The notes under the pieces are model-generated. The model was not told the DNA's origin. It saw nothing but the letters and a program-made list of their open reading frames with translations, and did not search any database. From Anaerococcus tetradius ATCC 35098 (GTDB lineage: Bacteria; Bacillota; Clostridia; Tissierellales; Peptoniphilaceae), in the NCBI RefSeq assembly GCF_000159095.1, contig NZ_GG666303.1, forward strand, positions 28,288-80,122: a DNA stretch of 51,835 nt, read 5' to 3'. This document shows, piece by piece, positions 30,585-40,088 of this stretch; the stretch's first letter is position 1; each line of letters begins with the position of its first letter. Both the position numbers and the translations under genes were made by a program.

Positions 30585-31878
30585 TTTAGAATTAATTTGT
30601 AATAGCCTTGTAAATATAATCTATGAAGATAAGAAAAGTAACGATGAGATTAACTATCTAGCCAAAAAAGTCCAAGGACTTGCCTATGCGACTAAGTTAA
30701 TCTATGGTGTACTTGAAAATAAAATCTACCTAGATTATATGATTGGCAAATTATCGAAGGTAAAAATTAAAAAAATTCACAAAAATGTCCTAACTATTCT
30801 AGAAATGGGACTTTATAACATCCACTTCCTAGCAACTAAGGACTATGCAATAGTTGATAAACTTGTTGAATTATGCAAAAAGAAGAACAAGCGTTCGGCA
30901 AATTTTGTTAATGCTATCCTTAGAAATTTCATAAGAAATGAAGAGGACCTAGCAAAAATATATATCAATGACGATATCAAAGCCCTATCAATCAGATATT
31001 CTATGCCAGAAGAAATAAGTAGATATATTTATGATAACTATGGCATGGCTTATACTAAAAATTTCCTAAGATATACTAATGATGAGGCCCGCCTTTCTAT
31101 TAGGGTAAATTCCCTAAAGACTGATAGGGAAAGCCTTAAAAAACGACTAGAAGCTTTGGGTTATGAACTAAGCCTATCAAAAATTAGCGATAGGGCACTT
31201 ATAATCCACAACCCATCTGGCCTTGCAAATAGCCTTGAGTTTAAAGAGGGGCTTTTTACCATCCAGCAGGAAGCGAGTATGAAGACAGTTGAAGTTCTTA
31301 ATCCTAAGAGAAATTCTAGGATTTTAGATATTTGTGCAGCCCCAGGAACAAAGACTTCCTATCTGGCTGAATATACGTCAAATACTGGTAAAATAATAGC
31401 GAACGATATTTCCACAAACAAGCTTTGTCTTATCAAGGAAAATATCGAGCGTTTGGCTCTCACAAACATCGAGATAAAAAGCTTCGATGGAAGTGTATTT
31501 AACAAAGAATACGAAAAAAGCTTTGACTATATTCTAGTCGATGCTCCATGCTCAGGCCTTGGAGTCATGGCGAGAAAACCCGAGATAAGATACAATAGGA
31601 GTCTTGATGATATAAGGACTCTGAGCATCCTTCAAAGGGAAATTTTGGACACTTCCATAAGATACTTAAAGGATGGTGGAGAGCTTGTTTATTCTACTTG
31701 CACCCTAGGGCCAATCGAAAACCTAGATAACTTTAACTATCTAAAAGGCCATGACCAATTGGAACTTGTACAGGTAGAAGGCAAAGATTACATAGAATTT
31801 GTTTGTTTTGAAGATAAAACAGATGGATTTTTTATAAGTAAATTTAAGAAGAAAAATTATGACGAAAACACTAAATGA
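30577..31878 (+). CDS. rsmB: 16S rRNA (cytosine-967 C5)-methyltransferase RsmB
   Basis: Methylates C967 of 16S rRNA (E. coli numbering). The 433-residue protein has an N-terminal NusB-like helical domain (about 1-140), then a methyltransferase domain with LDICAAPGTKTSYLAE (SAM motif I) and the two catalytic Cys motifs DAPCSGLGVMARKPEIRY (about residue 325) and VYSTCTLGPIEN (about 372). It overlaps fmt and rlmN, inside a tight translation/rRNA operon. Confidence 0.95.
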   Translation: MNDLELICNSLVNIIYEDKKSNDEINYLAKKVQGLAYATKLIYGVLENKIYLDYMIGKLSKVKIKKIHKNVLTILEMGLYNIHFLATKDYAIVDKLVELCKKKNKRSANFVNAILRNFIRNEEDLAKIYINDDIKALSIRYSMPEEISRYIYDNYGMAYTKNFLRYTNDEARLSIRVNSLKTDRESLKKRLEALGYELSLSKISDRALIIHNPSGLANSLEFKEGLFTIQQEASMKTVEVLNPKRNSRILDICAAPGTKTSYLAEYTSNTGKIIANDISTNKLCLIKENIERLALTNIEIKSFDGSVFNKEYEKSFDYILVDAPCSGLGVMARKPEIRYNRSLDDIRTLSILQREILDTSIRYLKDGGELVYSTCTLGPIENLDNFNYLKGHDQLELVQVEGKDYIEFVCFEDKTDGFFISKFKKKNYDENTK

Positions 31879-32884
31879 CAAGTCTATAAAAGAAATCGAG
31901 TCTATATTTATCAAGGAAGGCTACCAGAAATTCAGGGCCAAGCAAGTCTATAGGCAAATTCATGTAAAAAGAATAAATGACTTTGATAAGATGACTGACC
32001 TATCGAAGGAAATGAGAGAAAAATTAGGGGAAAACTATGCTTTTCCAAAGATGAAATTATTAAAAGAATTTGTTTCCAAGCTTGACTCTACAAAAAAATA
32101 TTTATTTTCCTTAGATGATGGAAATATAATTGAGGCAGTTTTTATGGACTATGACAAGAGAAAAACCATCTGCATATCATCTCAGGTAGGTTGTAGGATG
32201 GGTTGTAAATTTTGCGCCTCAACTAAAAATGGACTTGTAAGAAATCTTACAGCAGGAGAACTTATTGAAGAAGTATATGAGCTTGAAAGAATCAATGGAG
32301 AGATAAATAATATAGTAATCATGGGTATAGGCGAACCCCTAGATAATTATGATAATATTGTTAAGTTTATAGACCTTATAACCAATGCTGATGGAAGAGA
32401 CTTATCTCACAGATCAATTACCCTTTCAACATCAGGTCTTGCTCCAATGATTAGAAAACTTGCTGATAGTAAGCTTGATGTAAATCTTGCCCTAAGCCTT
32501 CACTATGCCAATGATAAGAAAAGGCAGAAATTTATGCCAGTTGCCAACAAATACAAGATAGAAGACTTGCTTGAAGCAACAGATTATTATTTGGCAAAGA
32601 CTAAAAGGCGAGTGAGCTTTGAGTATGTTGTAATAGACGGAGTTAATAATACAGATAGTGATGTAGACAATCTTTATTCATTACTAAAAAATAAAAATGT
32701 CCACATCAACCTTATTCCCCTAAATCCCATAGAAGAGTTTGCCTATAATAGGCCAAAAAGTTCGGCTTTGACAGAATTTAGGGATAAGTTAGTTAAAAGA
32801 AAGCTTAATGCAACCATAAGAAGATCAATGGGATCGGATATTGATGCTTCTTGTGGTCAGCTTAGAAACAATTATGCGAGGTGA
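31859..32884 (+). CDS. rlmN: Dual-specificity RNA methyltransferase RlmN
   Basis: Radical SAM enzyme making m2A at 23S A2503 and at A37 of some tRNAs. The 341-residue protein has the cluster motif CRMGCKFCAST (Cys 112, 116, 119), GEPLDNYDN, an HRSITLSTSGLAPMI segment and near the end SMGSDIDASCGQLRNN with the conserved C-terminal Cys used in the mechanism. The start overlaps the rsmB end by 20 bases. Confidence 0.97.
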   Translation: MTKTLNDKSIKEIESIFIKEGYQKFRAKQVYRQIHVKRINDFDKMTDLSKEMREKLGENYAFPKMKLLKEFVSKLDSTKKYLFSLDDGNIIEAVFMDYDKRKTICISSQVGCRMGCKFCASTKNGLVRNLTAGELIEEVYELERINGEINNIVIMGIGEPLDNYDNIVKFIDLITNADGRDLSHRSITLSTSGLAPMIRKLADSKLDVNLALSLHYANDKKRQKFMPVANKYKIEDLLEATDYYLAKTKRRVSFEYVVIDGVNNTDSDVDNLYSLLKNKNVHINLIPLNPIEEFAYNRPKSSALTEFRDKLVKRKLNATIRRSMGSDIDASCGQLRNNYAR

Positions 32885-32886
32885 GC

Positions 32887-33612
32887 ATGAAATTTAGTAC
32901 AATATCGAATATTGGAAAAGTGAGGCAAGAAAACGAGGATGCCTACGCTAATACCTCTCTTGGCGATTTAGACTTTTTTATTGTCGCTGATGGGATGGGA
33001 GGTCATAGCAGGGGAGAAGTTGCAAGTAAACTTGCAAGTAAATCCTATATAGACTTTGTTGAAAATGCAAAGATAAATGACTATCCTTCACTAAGTATCC
33101 TCCAAGAAGACGCCATAAAGTATGCCAATGAGAAAATCTATTGTCTATCAGATGATAGTGAAGGGCTTAGGATGGGGACTACGGTTGTCTGCATGGTTAT
33201 AGATGAAAAAAACAGAACTTATCATATAAGCCATGTCGGCGATTCTAGAATCTATATCTATCAAGATAAGAAACTAAGTCTAAAAACTCGTGATCATTCA
33301 CTAATTAATGACTTAATAGATACAGGCTCTCTTACAGAAGATGAGGCCAAAAACTTTATCAATAGGTCCGCCATTACCAAGGCTGTCGGTACTGAAAAGG
33401 AGATAGAACCTGAAAGCTCTACTTTTTCTATGAAAGATGGGGATGTAGTATTGATGTTTACAGATGGTCTATCAAATGAACTTAGTGATGAAGAGATAAC
33501 AAAAGTTGTAGATGACAATGATGATGCTTACGAAATCTCATCAAAACTCATCGAGCTAGCACTAAATAAGGGTGGTCGTGACAATATAACTGTCACAACC
33601 ATTTTGATATAA
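32887..33612 (+). CDS. prpC: PP2C-type Ser/Thr phosphatase (Stp/PrpC), partner of PrkC
   Basis: Dephosphorylates proteins modified by the neighbouring PASTA kinase. The 241-residue PP2C domain has RQENEDAYANTS, VADGMGGHSRGEVAS, GTTVVCMVIDE, HVGDSRIYIY, LMFTDGLSNEL and GGRDNITV, each supplying metal-binding Asp residues. I start at ATG 32887: GAGG at 32878-32881 is then 5 bases away, while GTG 32881 would overlap it. It is 8 bases before prkC, the standard order in Firmicutes. Confidence 0.95.
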   Translation: MKFSTISNIGKVRQENEDAYANTSLGDLDFFIVADGMGGHSRGEVASKLASKSYIDFVENAKINDYPSLSILQEDAIKYANEKIYCLSDDSEGLRMGTTVVCMVIDEKNRTYHISHVGDSRIYIYQDKKLSLKTRDHSLINDLIDTGSLTEDEAKNFINRSAITKAVGTEKEIEPESSTFSMKDGDVVLMFTDGLSNELSDEEITKVVDDNDDAYEISSKLIELALNKGGRDNITVTTILI

Positions 33613-33620
33613 GGGGTAAT

Positions 33621-35579
33621 ATGGAAAAGATAATTTTGGACAATAGGTACGAGATTATAGAGCAGATTGGTATAGGCGGTATGGCCAAGGTCTATAAGGC
33701 AAAAGATAGGCTCTTGGATAGATTCGTAGCCATCAAGGTTTTAAAGGAACAATATGCTGAAGATGAGGAATTTCTAAAGAAATTCAACAATGAAGCCCAA
33801 TCAGCTGCCAAACTAAATCATATAAATATTGTAAATGTTTACGATATAGGTCAAGACCTATTAGAAGGTAGAAAAATATACTATATAGTGATGGAATATG
33901 TCGAAGGAGAAACTCTCAAAGATCTTATAGATAGCGAGGGCCATCTTTCAAATCACGATATAATTGATTATTCTGTTCAAATAGCACAAGCCCTTAAATC
34001 AGCCCATGCTTCAGGCATTATCCATAGGGATATTAAGCCACAAAATATCTTGATAGATAAGTTTGGCTTAGCCAAGGTTACAGATTTTGGTATAGCAAGG
34101 GTTTCATCAAACGCAACTATAACCTACACATCATCAATTCTTGGTACAGTTCATTATATTTCACCAGAACAAGCCAAGGGCAAGATTGTCGATGAGAAAA
34201 GCGACTTGTATTCTCTAGGAGCTGTGATGTATGAAATGGCAACTGGAAAGGTGCCTTTTGATGCAGATAACTCAGTAGGAATAGCAGTTATGCATATACA
34301 AGATAAGCCAAGACCTGCCAAGGAATTAAACAATGACTTATCTGACCATCTAAATTATATAATAATGAAGCTTTTGGAAAAGGAACCAGGCAATAGGTTC
34401 TTGAACGCAACTGAACTTATTTCAAGTCTTGAAGACCAAAATTCCTTTAGCAATAATAAGGCCCTTGATGAAACAGCAAGGATACCAATAGTTGTACCTT
34501 CCAAGGAAAAGAAAAAAAAGGCAAAGGAGAAAAAACAGAAAAAAGCCAAGGCTGAAGAGGCAGTTTATGTTTCTCCAACTGATGAAAGTCCAAAGACAAA
34601 AAGCAAGTCCAAAAAAGTCAATATCTGGCCACTTGCTCTGCTTGCCTTAGTTTTAGTTGCTGCAGTCTTCTATTTTATAAACAAGCCTAAGGGAGATAGC
34701 CTAGAAGTTCCAGCTGTTATAAATCTAAGTCAAGATATGGCCGTAAAGGAACTTGAGAAGAGAGGTCTCAAGGCGAATATCTCAAGGACAGAGGAAAGTG
34801 ATGAATACGATAAGGGTAAGGTAATGAGTCAAGACCCTGAGGCTAACACTAAAGTAAAGGTCGGAACGACAGTAAACTTAGTAATTAGTGCAGGTAGAGA
34901 AGTCGAAGTACCCGACCTTTCCAAATTAACAGTAACAGAAGCAGAAGAAAAGCTAAAAGACATGGGACTAAGTCTTGGTAGTACAAGCACAGCATACAGT
35001 GATGATATAGAAAAAGACCTAGTAATAAGCCAAGAGCCAAGGGCAAACACTACCCTACAAGCAGGAAGCAAAGTAGACTTGGTTGTATCTGCTGGTCCTG
35101 AAAAAAAAGTTGAAAATGTAACAGTGCCAAACCTCATAGATGTAAGTGAAGACCAAGCCACTAGCCTTATCACTCAATACGGCCTAAAGCTAAGAAATCT
35201 TGACTATAAGGAAAGTGATGATGTAGAAAAGGGTCATGTCATAAGTCAATCCATAGCAGAGGGCACCGAAGTTGCCAAGGGTTCACAAATAGACATAGTT
35301 GTTAGTAGCGGTAGCAAGCAAAAAGAAGCTAGCAGGTCCAATAGGGTAAAGAACGTAGATTTAAGATTAAGTGTCGGTTCTGATAGGGATAGATTCAATG
35401 TAAAAATTTATAAGCTTGATGATAATGACAGAAGAGGAGATATCCTCTATGATCAAAATCATACAAAAGATGAGTTAAATGATCAATCAATCTTACAACT
35501 TAACTTTCAAGCTAGCCTAAATACCAAGTTTGAAGTCCTTATAGATAATGAAAGCTATGGAGTGTACACTGTAAATTGA
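33621..35579 (+). CDS. prkC: PASTA-domain Ser/Thr protein kinase PrkC
   Basis: A 652-residue membrane kinase that senses muropeptides or lipid II and adjusts wall growth and dormancy. Order: kinase domain 1-270 (GIGGMAKVYKA, catalytic Lys in VAIKVLKE, HRDIKPQNIL near 135, DFGIAR, ISPEQAKG), a lysine-rich linker (290-330), one membrane span (about 335-353, PLALLALVLVAAVFYFI), then three PASTA repeats (about 360-425, 426-490, 495-560), each starting with VP and ending VVSAG-like. A further ~80-residue outer domain (VDLRLSVGSDRDRFNVKIYK onward) lies at the end. Length and layout match other Firmicutes members. Confidence 0.96.
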   Translation: MEKIILDNRYEIIEQIGIGGMAKVYKAKDRLLDRFVAIKVLKEQYAEDEEFLKKFNNEAQSAAKLNHINIVNVYDIGQDLLEGRKIYYIVMEYVEGETLKDLIDSEGHLSNHDIIDYSVQIAQALKSAHASGIIHRDIKPQNILIDKFGLAKVTDFGIARVSSNATITYTSSILGTVHYISPEQAKGKIVDEKSDLYSLGAVMYEMATGKVPFDADNSVGIAVMHIQDKPRPAKELNNDLSDHLNYIIMKLLEKEPGNRFLNATELISSLEDQNSFSNNKALDETARIPIVVPSKEKKKKAKEKKQKKAKAEEAVYVSPTDESPKTKSKSKKVNIWPLALLALVLVAAVFYFINKPKGDSLEVPAVINLSQDMAVKELEKRGLKANISRTEESDEYDKGKVMSQDPEANTKVKVGTTVNLVISAGREVEVPDLSKLTVTEAEEKLKDMGLSLGSTSTAYSDDIEKDLVISQEPRANTTLQAGSKVDLVVSAGPEKKVENVTVPNLIDVSEDQATSLITQYGLKLRNLDYKESDDVEKGHVISQSIAEGTEVAKGSQIDIVVSSGSKQKEASRSNRVKNVDLRLSVGSDRDRFNVKIYKLDDNDRRGDILYDQNHTKDELNDQSILQLNFQASLNTKFEVLIDNESYGVYTVN

Positions 35580-36448
35580 AAAAAGGAAAGATAATAAAAT
35601 CACAAAAAGAACTATATTATGTAGCTTGTGATGATAAAACATTTATGGCTAAGGCTAGGGGCAATTTTAGAGTCAAAAAAATAAAGCCCCTAGTAGGCGA
35701 TAATGTTATAATAGACGACTTAACTGATGGAAAAGCCTATATAACAGATATTTGTGAGAGGAAAAATGAAATCAAAAGGCCAAATATTTCTAATATTGAC
35801 CAAATACTTCTATTTGCAACTATCAAAAATCCACCGCTAAATATCTATAACTTAGATAAATATTTAGCCATGTGCGAGTACAAGCATATGGAAGTCGTAA
35901 TAATCTTATCTAAAATCGATCTTTGTGATGAAAGTGAAATAGATTATTTTACAAATATCTACAAGAAGATTGGCTATAAGCTTGTTTGCATAGACAACTA
36001 TTGCAATTTTCCTAAAGAGGAGATATTAGACCTATTAAAGGATAAGACTTCGGCTGTTTCAGGAGCAAGTGGAGTTGGTAAATCTACTTTTCTTAACAAC
36101 TTGGTAGACCATGATGTTGAAATAGGATCTATATCTGAGAAGAGTAAGAGGGGGAAAAATACAACCCGTCATACAGAGATTTTCAAAATCGCCGATAATA
36201 CCTTCCTTTTTGATACGCCAGGCTTCGATTCATTCGATATTGACTTCATAGAAGATGAAAGAGAGCTAAAGTATTTATTTAAGGAATTTAGGGATAAGGC
36301 TTGTAAGTTTAAAGATTGTAATCATATCAACGAACCTAATTGTGCTGTAAAAAGTGCTCTTGAGAAGTCTTTGATTGATGAGGGTAGATACAAAAATTAC
36401 CTCATGCTTTTTGAGGAAGTAAAAAAAAGGAGAGAGAATAAATGGTAG
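35576..36448 (+). CDS. rsgA: Ribosome small-subunit biogenesis GTPase RsgA
   Basis: A circularly permuted GTPase helping 30S maturation. The 290-residue protein has an N-terminal OB domain (VACDDKTFMAKARGNFRVKK), the G4 motif ILSKIDL, G1 GASGVGKSTFLNNLV (about 161), KRGKNTTRHTE, G3 DTPGF and a zinc motif CKFKDCNHINEPNCAV at the end. The start is TTG 35576, overlapping the prkC stop. It overlaps rpe by 7 bases. Confidence 0.95.
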   Translation: MKKGKIIKSQKELYYVACDDKTFMAKARGNFRVKKIKPLVGDNVIIDDLTDGKAYITDICERKNEIKRPNISNIDQILLFATIKNPPLNIYNLDKYLAMCEYKHMEVVIILSKIDLCDESEIDYFTNIYKKIGYKLVCIDNYCNFPKEEILDLLKDKTSAVSGASGVGKSTFLNNLVDHDVEIGSISEKSKRGKNTTRHTEIFKIADNTFLFDTPGFDSFDIDFIEDERELKYLFKEFRDKACKFKDCNHINEPNCAVKSALEKSLIDEGRYKNYLMLFEEVKKRRENKW

Positions 36449-37107
36449 AACTTGCACCTTCTATACTTTCTTGTGATTTTTCAAAATTGCAAGAGGATTT
36501 AGATGCTACAAAAGATACAGGACTAAAGATGATCCACATAGATGTTATGGATGGCTTATTTGTACCAAACATATCCTTTGCCTTTAAAATCATCAAGGAC
36601 ATTAGGGACAAAAATGATTATTTCTTCGATACACATCTTATGATAGTTGACCCTATAAGATACATAGATAGATTTGTGGAAGCTGGCTGTGATAGGCTTA
36701 CCATCCATTATGAGGCTAGCGATAGTCCCCTAGAAGCTATTAAAAAGATAAAGGCTTGTGGCATTGAGGCAGGCATAAGCTTGAAACCAAAAACAGCTTG
36801 TGAGAAAATCCTTCCCCTATTGGCATATGTGGATGCAGTCTTGGTTATGAGTGTAGAGCCAGGTTTTGGTGGACAAAGCTTTATGGAAGAAAGTCTTGAT
36901 AAGGTGAAATTTTTAAGAAAGTACATAGATGAAAATAAGCTTTCTTGCAAAATCGAAATAGACGGTGGAATTAAGACTGAAAATGTTAGAAGAGTAATAG
37001 CTGCCGGTTGTGATGAAATAGTCTCAGGATCAGATATCTTTGCTAAGGAAGATATAAGGGGTCAAATTGAAAAATATTATCAAATCTTTAATGAAGACTC
37101 ACATTAA
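36442..37107 (+). CDS. rpe: Ribulose-phosphate 3-epimerase
   Basis: Interconverts ribulose 5-phosphate and xylulose 5-phosphate in the pentose phosphate pathway. The 221-residue TIM barrel has APSILSCDFSKLQEDL, MIHIDVMDGLFVPNISF, THLMIVDP, VMSVEPGFGGQSFM and EIDGGIKTENV, which carry the metal-binding His and Asp and the phosphate loop. AAAGGAGAG precedes the start. It is the last gene of the def-to-rpe string and is followed by a terminator. Confidence 0.97.
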   Translation: MVELAPSILSCDFSKLQEDLDATKDTGLKMIHIDVMDGLFVPNISFAFKIIKDIRDKNDYFFDTHLMIVDPIRYIDRFVEAGCDRLTIHYEASDSPLEAIKKIKACGIEAGISLKPKTACEKILPLLAYVDAVLVMSVEPGFGGQSFMEESLDKVKFLRKYIDENKLSCKIEIDGGIKTENVRRVIAAGCDEIVSGSDIFAKEDIRGQIEKYYQIFNEDSH

Positions 37108-37155
37108 GAATTAAGTTTTTTATAGTAGAAAAAAATTAGATTTAAACATAGAAAT

Positions 37156-37183
37156 AGGATGGGGAAAATTCCTCATCCTTTTT
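37156..37183 (+). terminator. Terminator after rpe
   Basis: An AGGATG-GGGAA / TTCC-TCATCCT stem with a small asymmetric bulge, followed by five T. It closes the long def-to-rpe operon just before the convergent rpmB gene. Confidence 0.75.
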
Positions 37184-37226
37184 AATACAAAATTATTTAA
37201 TTTAAAATAAAAAAAACATTTTGCAA

Positions 37227-37415
37227 TTATGCTTTTTCTACTTTACCGCTTTTTAGACATTTAGTACATACGTTTAATGTTTTAGGTGTTCCATCTACTA
37301 AAGCTTTTACTTTATGCACATTTGCTTTAAATGTTCTATTGATTTGTCTGTGAGAGAAAGTTACAGTCTTACCTGATTGGGTTCCCTTACCGCAGATATC
37401 ACATGCTCTTGCCAT
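37227..37415 (-). CDS. rpmB: 50S ribosomal protein L28
   Basis: A 62-residue ribosomal protein on the reverse strand: MARACDICGKGTQSGKTVTF, then RQINRTFKANVHKVKA and LNVCTKCLKSGKVEKA. The two CxxC pairs (CDIC and CTKC) make it the zinc-binding form. AGGAGGTG lies just upstream of its start. It is alone, between two forward operons, as is often seen for this gene. Confidence 0.97.
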   Translation of the reverse strand: MARACDICGKGTQSGKTVTFSHRQINRTFKANVHKVKALVDGTPKTLNVCTKCLKSGKVEKA

Positions 37416-37448
37416 TCTTACACCTCCTAGCTTTTATTCATCTTTATT

Positions 37449-37477
37449 ATTCTACCAAAGATTAGGATAAATTACAA
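37449..37477 (-). promoter_or_regulatory. Promoter of rpmB
   Basis: On the reverse strand TTGTAA (complement of 37472-37477) and TAGAAT (complement of 37449-37454) are 17 bases apart, about 30 bases before the rpmB start codon. Confidence 0.55.
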
Positions 37478-37609
37478 ATATTTTTGTTAGAAATTTAAAG
37501 ATTATCCTCCCCAAGAGTCAATAGAGAATCTCCATCATAGTTATATAAGCCTAATTATGGTATAGTCCTTGTAGAAATAAAAAGATTTAAATGAATCTTA
37601 GGAGGGAAT

Positions 37610-38512
37610 ATGGACTTAAAATCTATATACGATAAGGAAAATGTGGGAGAAGTTCTCGCAGATGAAATAACCAAAGACTACACTACTTTTGGTATCGGCG
37701 GTAAGGCTGATATTTTGATTAAACCAAACAATGAAGAACAATTAAAAAATATATTAAAGATAAATCACAGAGAAAATATTAAGACAACTGTTATTGGCAG
37801 GGGATCAAATCTTTTAATCAGCGATAAGGGTATCAGGGGTTGCGTTATAGTTCTTTCCTCTAATTACGATGAAATAAAGCTTGAAGGCGATATTCTTACT
37901 GCTTATGCTGGAACAAGCCTAAATGAAGCAGCTCTTTTTGCAATTGATAAGGGACTTGCTGGCATGGAGGAGATATCCGGCATACCTGGATCTATTGGTG
38001 GAGCTGTAGCTATGAATGCAGGAGCCTACGGGGGAGAGATAAAGGATATTTGTGTAAATGTAAAGGCCTTCGATTTTTCTGGCAAGGAATACAATTTTAC
38101 CAATGATCAGATGAACTTTTCTTACAGACATTCCAAAATATTTGAAGAAAATCTCATTGTTTCTCAAGCAAGCTTCAAGCTAAGAGCAGGCAATAAGGAA
38201 GAGATAAGAGAAAGATATGAAGACTTCACCCACAGGAGGGTGAGTAAACAACCCCTTGATAGGAAGTCTGCAGGATCAACATTCAAAAGACCTCAAGGTT
38301 CTTACGCTTCAAAGCTAATTGATGAATGTGGACTTAGAGGCTACAAGAAGGGAGACTGTCAAGTTAGCGAAAAGCATTGTGGCTTTATCATTAATGTCGA
38401 TAAGGCAACTTGCAAGGACATGCTCTCCTTTATCAAAGAAGTTTCAGGAATTGTAAATGAAAAAACAGGTTTTATATTAGAAAGAGAAGTTAAACTAATA
38501 GGAGAATTTTAA
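37610..38512 (+). CDS. murB: UDP-N-acetylenolpyruvoylglucosamine reductase
   Basis: FAD enzyme finishing UDP-MurNAc for peptidoglycan. The 300-residue protein shows TTFGIGGKADILIKP, GRGSNLLISDKG, SGIPGSIGGAVAMNAGAYGG (FAD phosphate loop), SYRHSKIF, KSAGSTFKRP with the catalytic Ser, and a final GFILEREVKLIGEF. The short type without the tyrosine loop fits type II MurB. GGAGGG is 5 bases before the ATG. It overlaps rapZ by one base. Confidence 0.96.
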   Translation: MDLKSIYDKENVGEVLADEITKDYTTFGIGGKADILIKPNNEEQLKNILKINHRENIKTTVIGRGSNLLISDKGIRGCVIVLSSNYDEIKLEGDILTAYAGTSLNEAALFAIDKGLAGMEEISGIPGSIGGAVAMNAGAYGGEIKDICVNVKAFDFSGKEYNFTNDQMNFSYRHSKIFEENLIVSQASFKLRAGNKEEIRERYEDFTHRRVSKQPLDRKSAGSTFKRPQGSYASKLIDECGLRGYKKGDCQVSEKHCGFIINVDKATCKDMLSFIKEVSGIVNEKTGFILEREVKLIGEF

Positions 38513-39372
38513 TGATTCTTAAAATTATCACAGGCCTTAGTGGATCAGGCAAGACTTCAGCCCTAAGGGCCTTCGAAGACATGGGATATTATGCAATGGA
38601 TAATGTGCCAGCCTATCTAATAGAAAAATTTATAGAACTTAACAATAATCAGAAAAATCCAATAGAAAAGATGGCTGTGGTAATTGATTTTAGGTCATAT
38701 TCTCTAACAGATGATTTATACGAATCCCTCCTTCGACTAAAAAAAGCTAATATAGATACAGAAATTATCTATATCTACTCTTCAGATGAGGCTATTTACA
38801 AAAGATACAATGAACTAAGACGTCCCCATCCCTTGGGTGAATATGGAAATGTAAGCGAGGGAATCGAAAAAGAGAAAGACTTGCTAAAACCAATTAGAAA
38901 GATCGCCGATAGATTTGTAGATACTACAAATTACAAGATAAGCGAGCTAAAAAAAGTAATAGAAGATTCAGCCTACAAGAAAGATAAGACTATAATAAAT
39001 CTTATATCTTTTGGTTTCAAATATGGCCTAAGTGATAATTTTGAATTTGTATTTGATGTTAGATTCTTGCCAAATCCTTATTATATTAAGGAACTAAAGG
39101 ATGAAAATGGAACTAATAAAAAACTAAAGGATTTTCTGGATGGCTTCGAGGCCTCCAAGGCCTTTGAAGATGATCTTTGTAAGCTTATTAAAAATTTGGT
39201 TCCAGAATTTTACAAACAAGGTAAGGATATTATCAATATAGCCATAGGCTGTACTGGTGGCCAACATAGGTCTGTTTATATGGTTGAAAGACTCTATGAA
39301 AGATTAAAGGATGAAGATTATATACTAGTGAAAAAACACAGAGAGAAGGATAGATGGAAGAAAAATATATGA
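38512..39372 (+). CDS. rapZ: RapZ-type nucleotide-binding protein (YvcJ)
   Basis: A 286-residue ATP/GTP-binding protein: Walker A GLSGSGKTSALRAFEDMGYY (8-27) and the family sequence MDNVPAYLIEKF, DVRFLPNPYYIKEL, and IGCTGGQHRSVYMVERLYER. In E. coli RapZ steers RNase E to the GlmZ small RNA to control amino-sugar synthesis; in Firmicutes its role (YvcJ, competence-related) is less clear. Its neighbour whiA follows after one inserted phosphatase gene, whereas in most relatives they flank yvcK. Confidence 0.95.
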   Translation: MILKIITGLSGSGKTSALRAFEDMGYYAMDNVPAYLIEKFIELNNNQKNPIEKMAVVIDFRSYSLTDDLYESLLRLKKANIDTEIIYIYSSDEAIYKRYNELRRPHPLGEYGNVSEGIEKEKDLLKPIRKIADRFVDTTNYKISELKKVIEDSAYKKDKTIINLISFGFKYGLSDNFEFVFDVRFLPNPYYIKELKDENGTNKKLKDFLDGFEASKAFEDDLCKLIKNLVPEFYKQGKDIINIAIGCTGGQHRSVYMVERLYERLKDEDYILVKKHREKDRWKKNI

Positions 39373-40076
39373 AAAGGTACCCCCTTAGGAATGTAAAGAA
39401 TGTTAGAGATTTGGGAGGAGTACCCACTCTTGATGGCAAAGTTACTAAGTGGGGGAAATTTATTAGAGCTGCAAGCCTAGATGATAGCAAGGATGATGAT
39501 CTGGCTTATCTTAAAAAACTTGGCGTAACAGCTATAATAGATTTAAGAAGAGAAGGGGAAATAAATCCCAAGCTTAGCTCTATCGAAAAAATCAAGGAAG
39601 AATTCGACTATTATAATATTTCCTTGGCAGGAGATAGGGAGTTTAGAAAAGAAGATATTGAAAGAATAATTAAAAAAGAAGTAAGCATAGGAAGAACCTA
39701 TATAAATCTTATAGATAACTACAAGGCTATTAGACAAATTATGGAAGTCTTTGCAAATAACGATGGAGTAAGCCTCTTCCATTGCCAGGAAGGCAAGGAT
39801 AGGACGGGGATAATCTCTATGATTCTTATGGGCTTATCTGATGTAGGAAGGTCAGATATCATAGCTGATTATGAAATAAGCTCAGCCCTCCTAGGCTATA
39901 TAGAAAGATATGATGAAGATGATGAGCTTTCTATATTTAGGATTACCAGCCCTTACAATATGAGAGAAGCCTATGATTATATATTAAGAAAATACAAGAC
40001 TTTCGATGATTATCTTCTCTACGCCAAGGTCGATAGATGCACAATAGATAAAATTAGGGAGAAATTAGCGGGTTAG
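39354..40076 (+). CDS. Tyrosine-type protein or lipid phosphatase
   Basis: A 240-residue enzyme with the cysteine-phosphatase active site HCQEGKDRTG (His 143, Cys 144, Arg 150) and the N-terminal NVRDLGGVPTLDGKVTKWGK, which is typical of the LipA/MptpB-like phosphatases found in many Firmicutes. These hydrolyse phosphotyrosine, other phosphoamino acids or phosphoinositides. It lies between rapZ and whiA, where most relatives have yvcK; no YvcK gene is in the window. The start at 39354 has GAAGGA upstream and overlaps rapZ by 19 bases. Its substrate is unknown. Confidence 0.85.
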   Translation: MEEKYMKRYPLRNVKNVRDLGGVPTLDGKVTKWGKFIRAASLDDSKDDDLAYLKKLGVTAIIDLRREGEINPKLSSIEKIKEEFDYYNISLAGDREFRKEDIERIIKKEVSIGRTYINLIDNYKAIRQIMEVFANNDGVSLFHCQEGKDRTGIISMILMGLSDVGRSDIIADYEISSALLGYIERYDEDDELSIFRITSPYNMREAYDYILRKYKTFDDYLLYAKVDRCTIDKIREKLAG

Positions 40077-40088
40077 CTGGGGTGGAAT

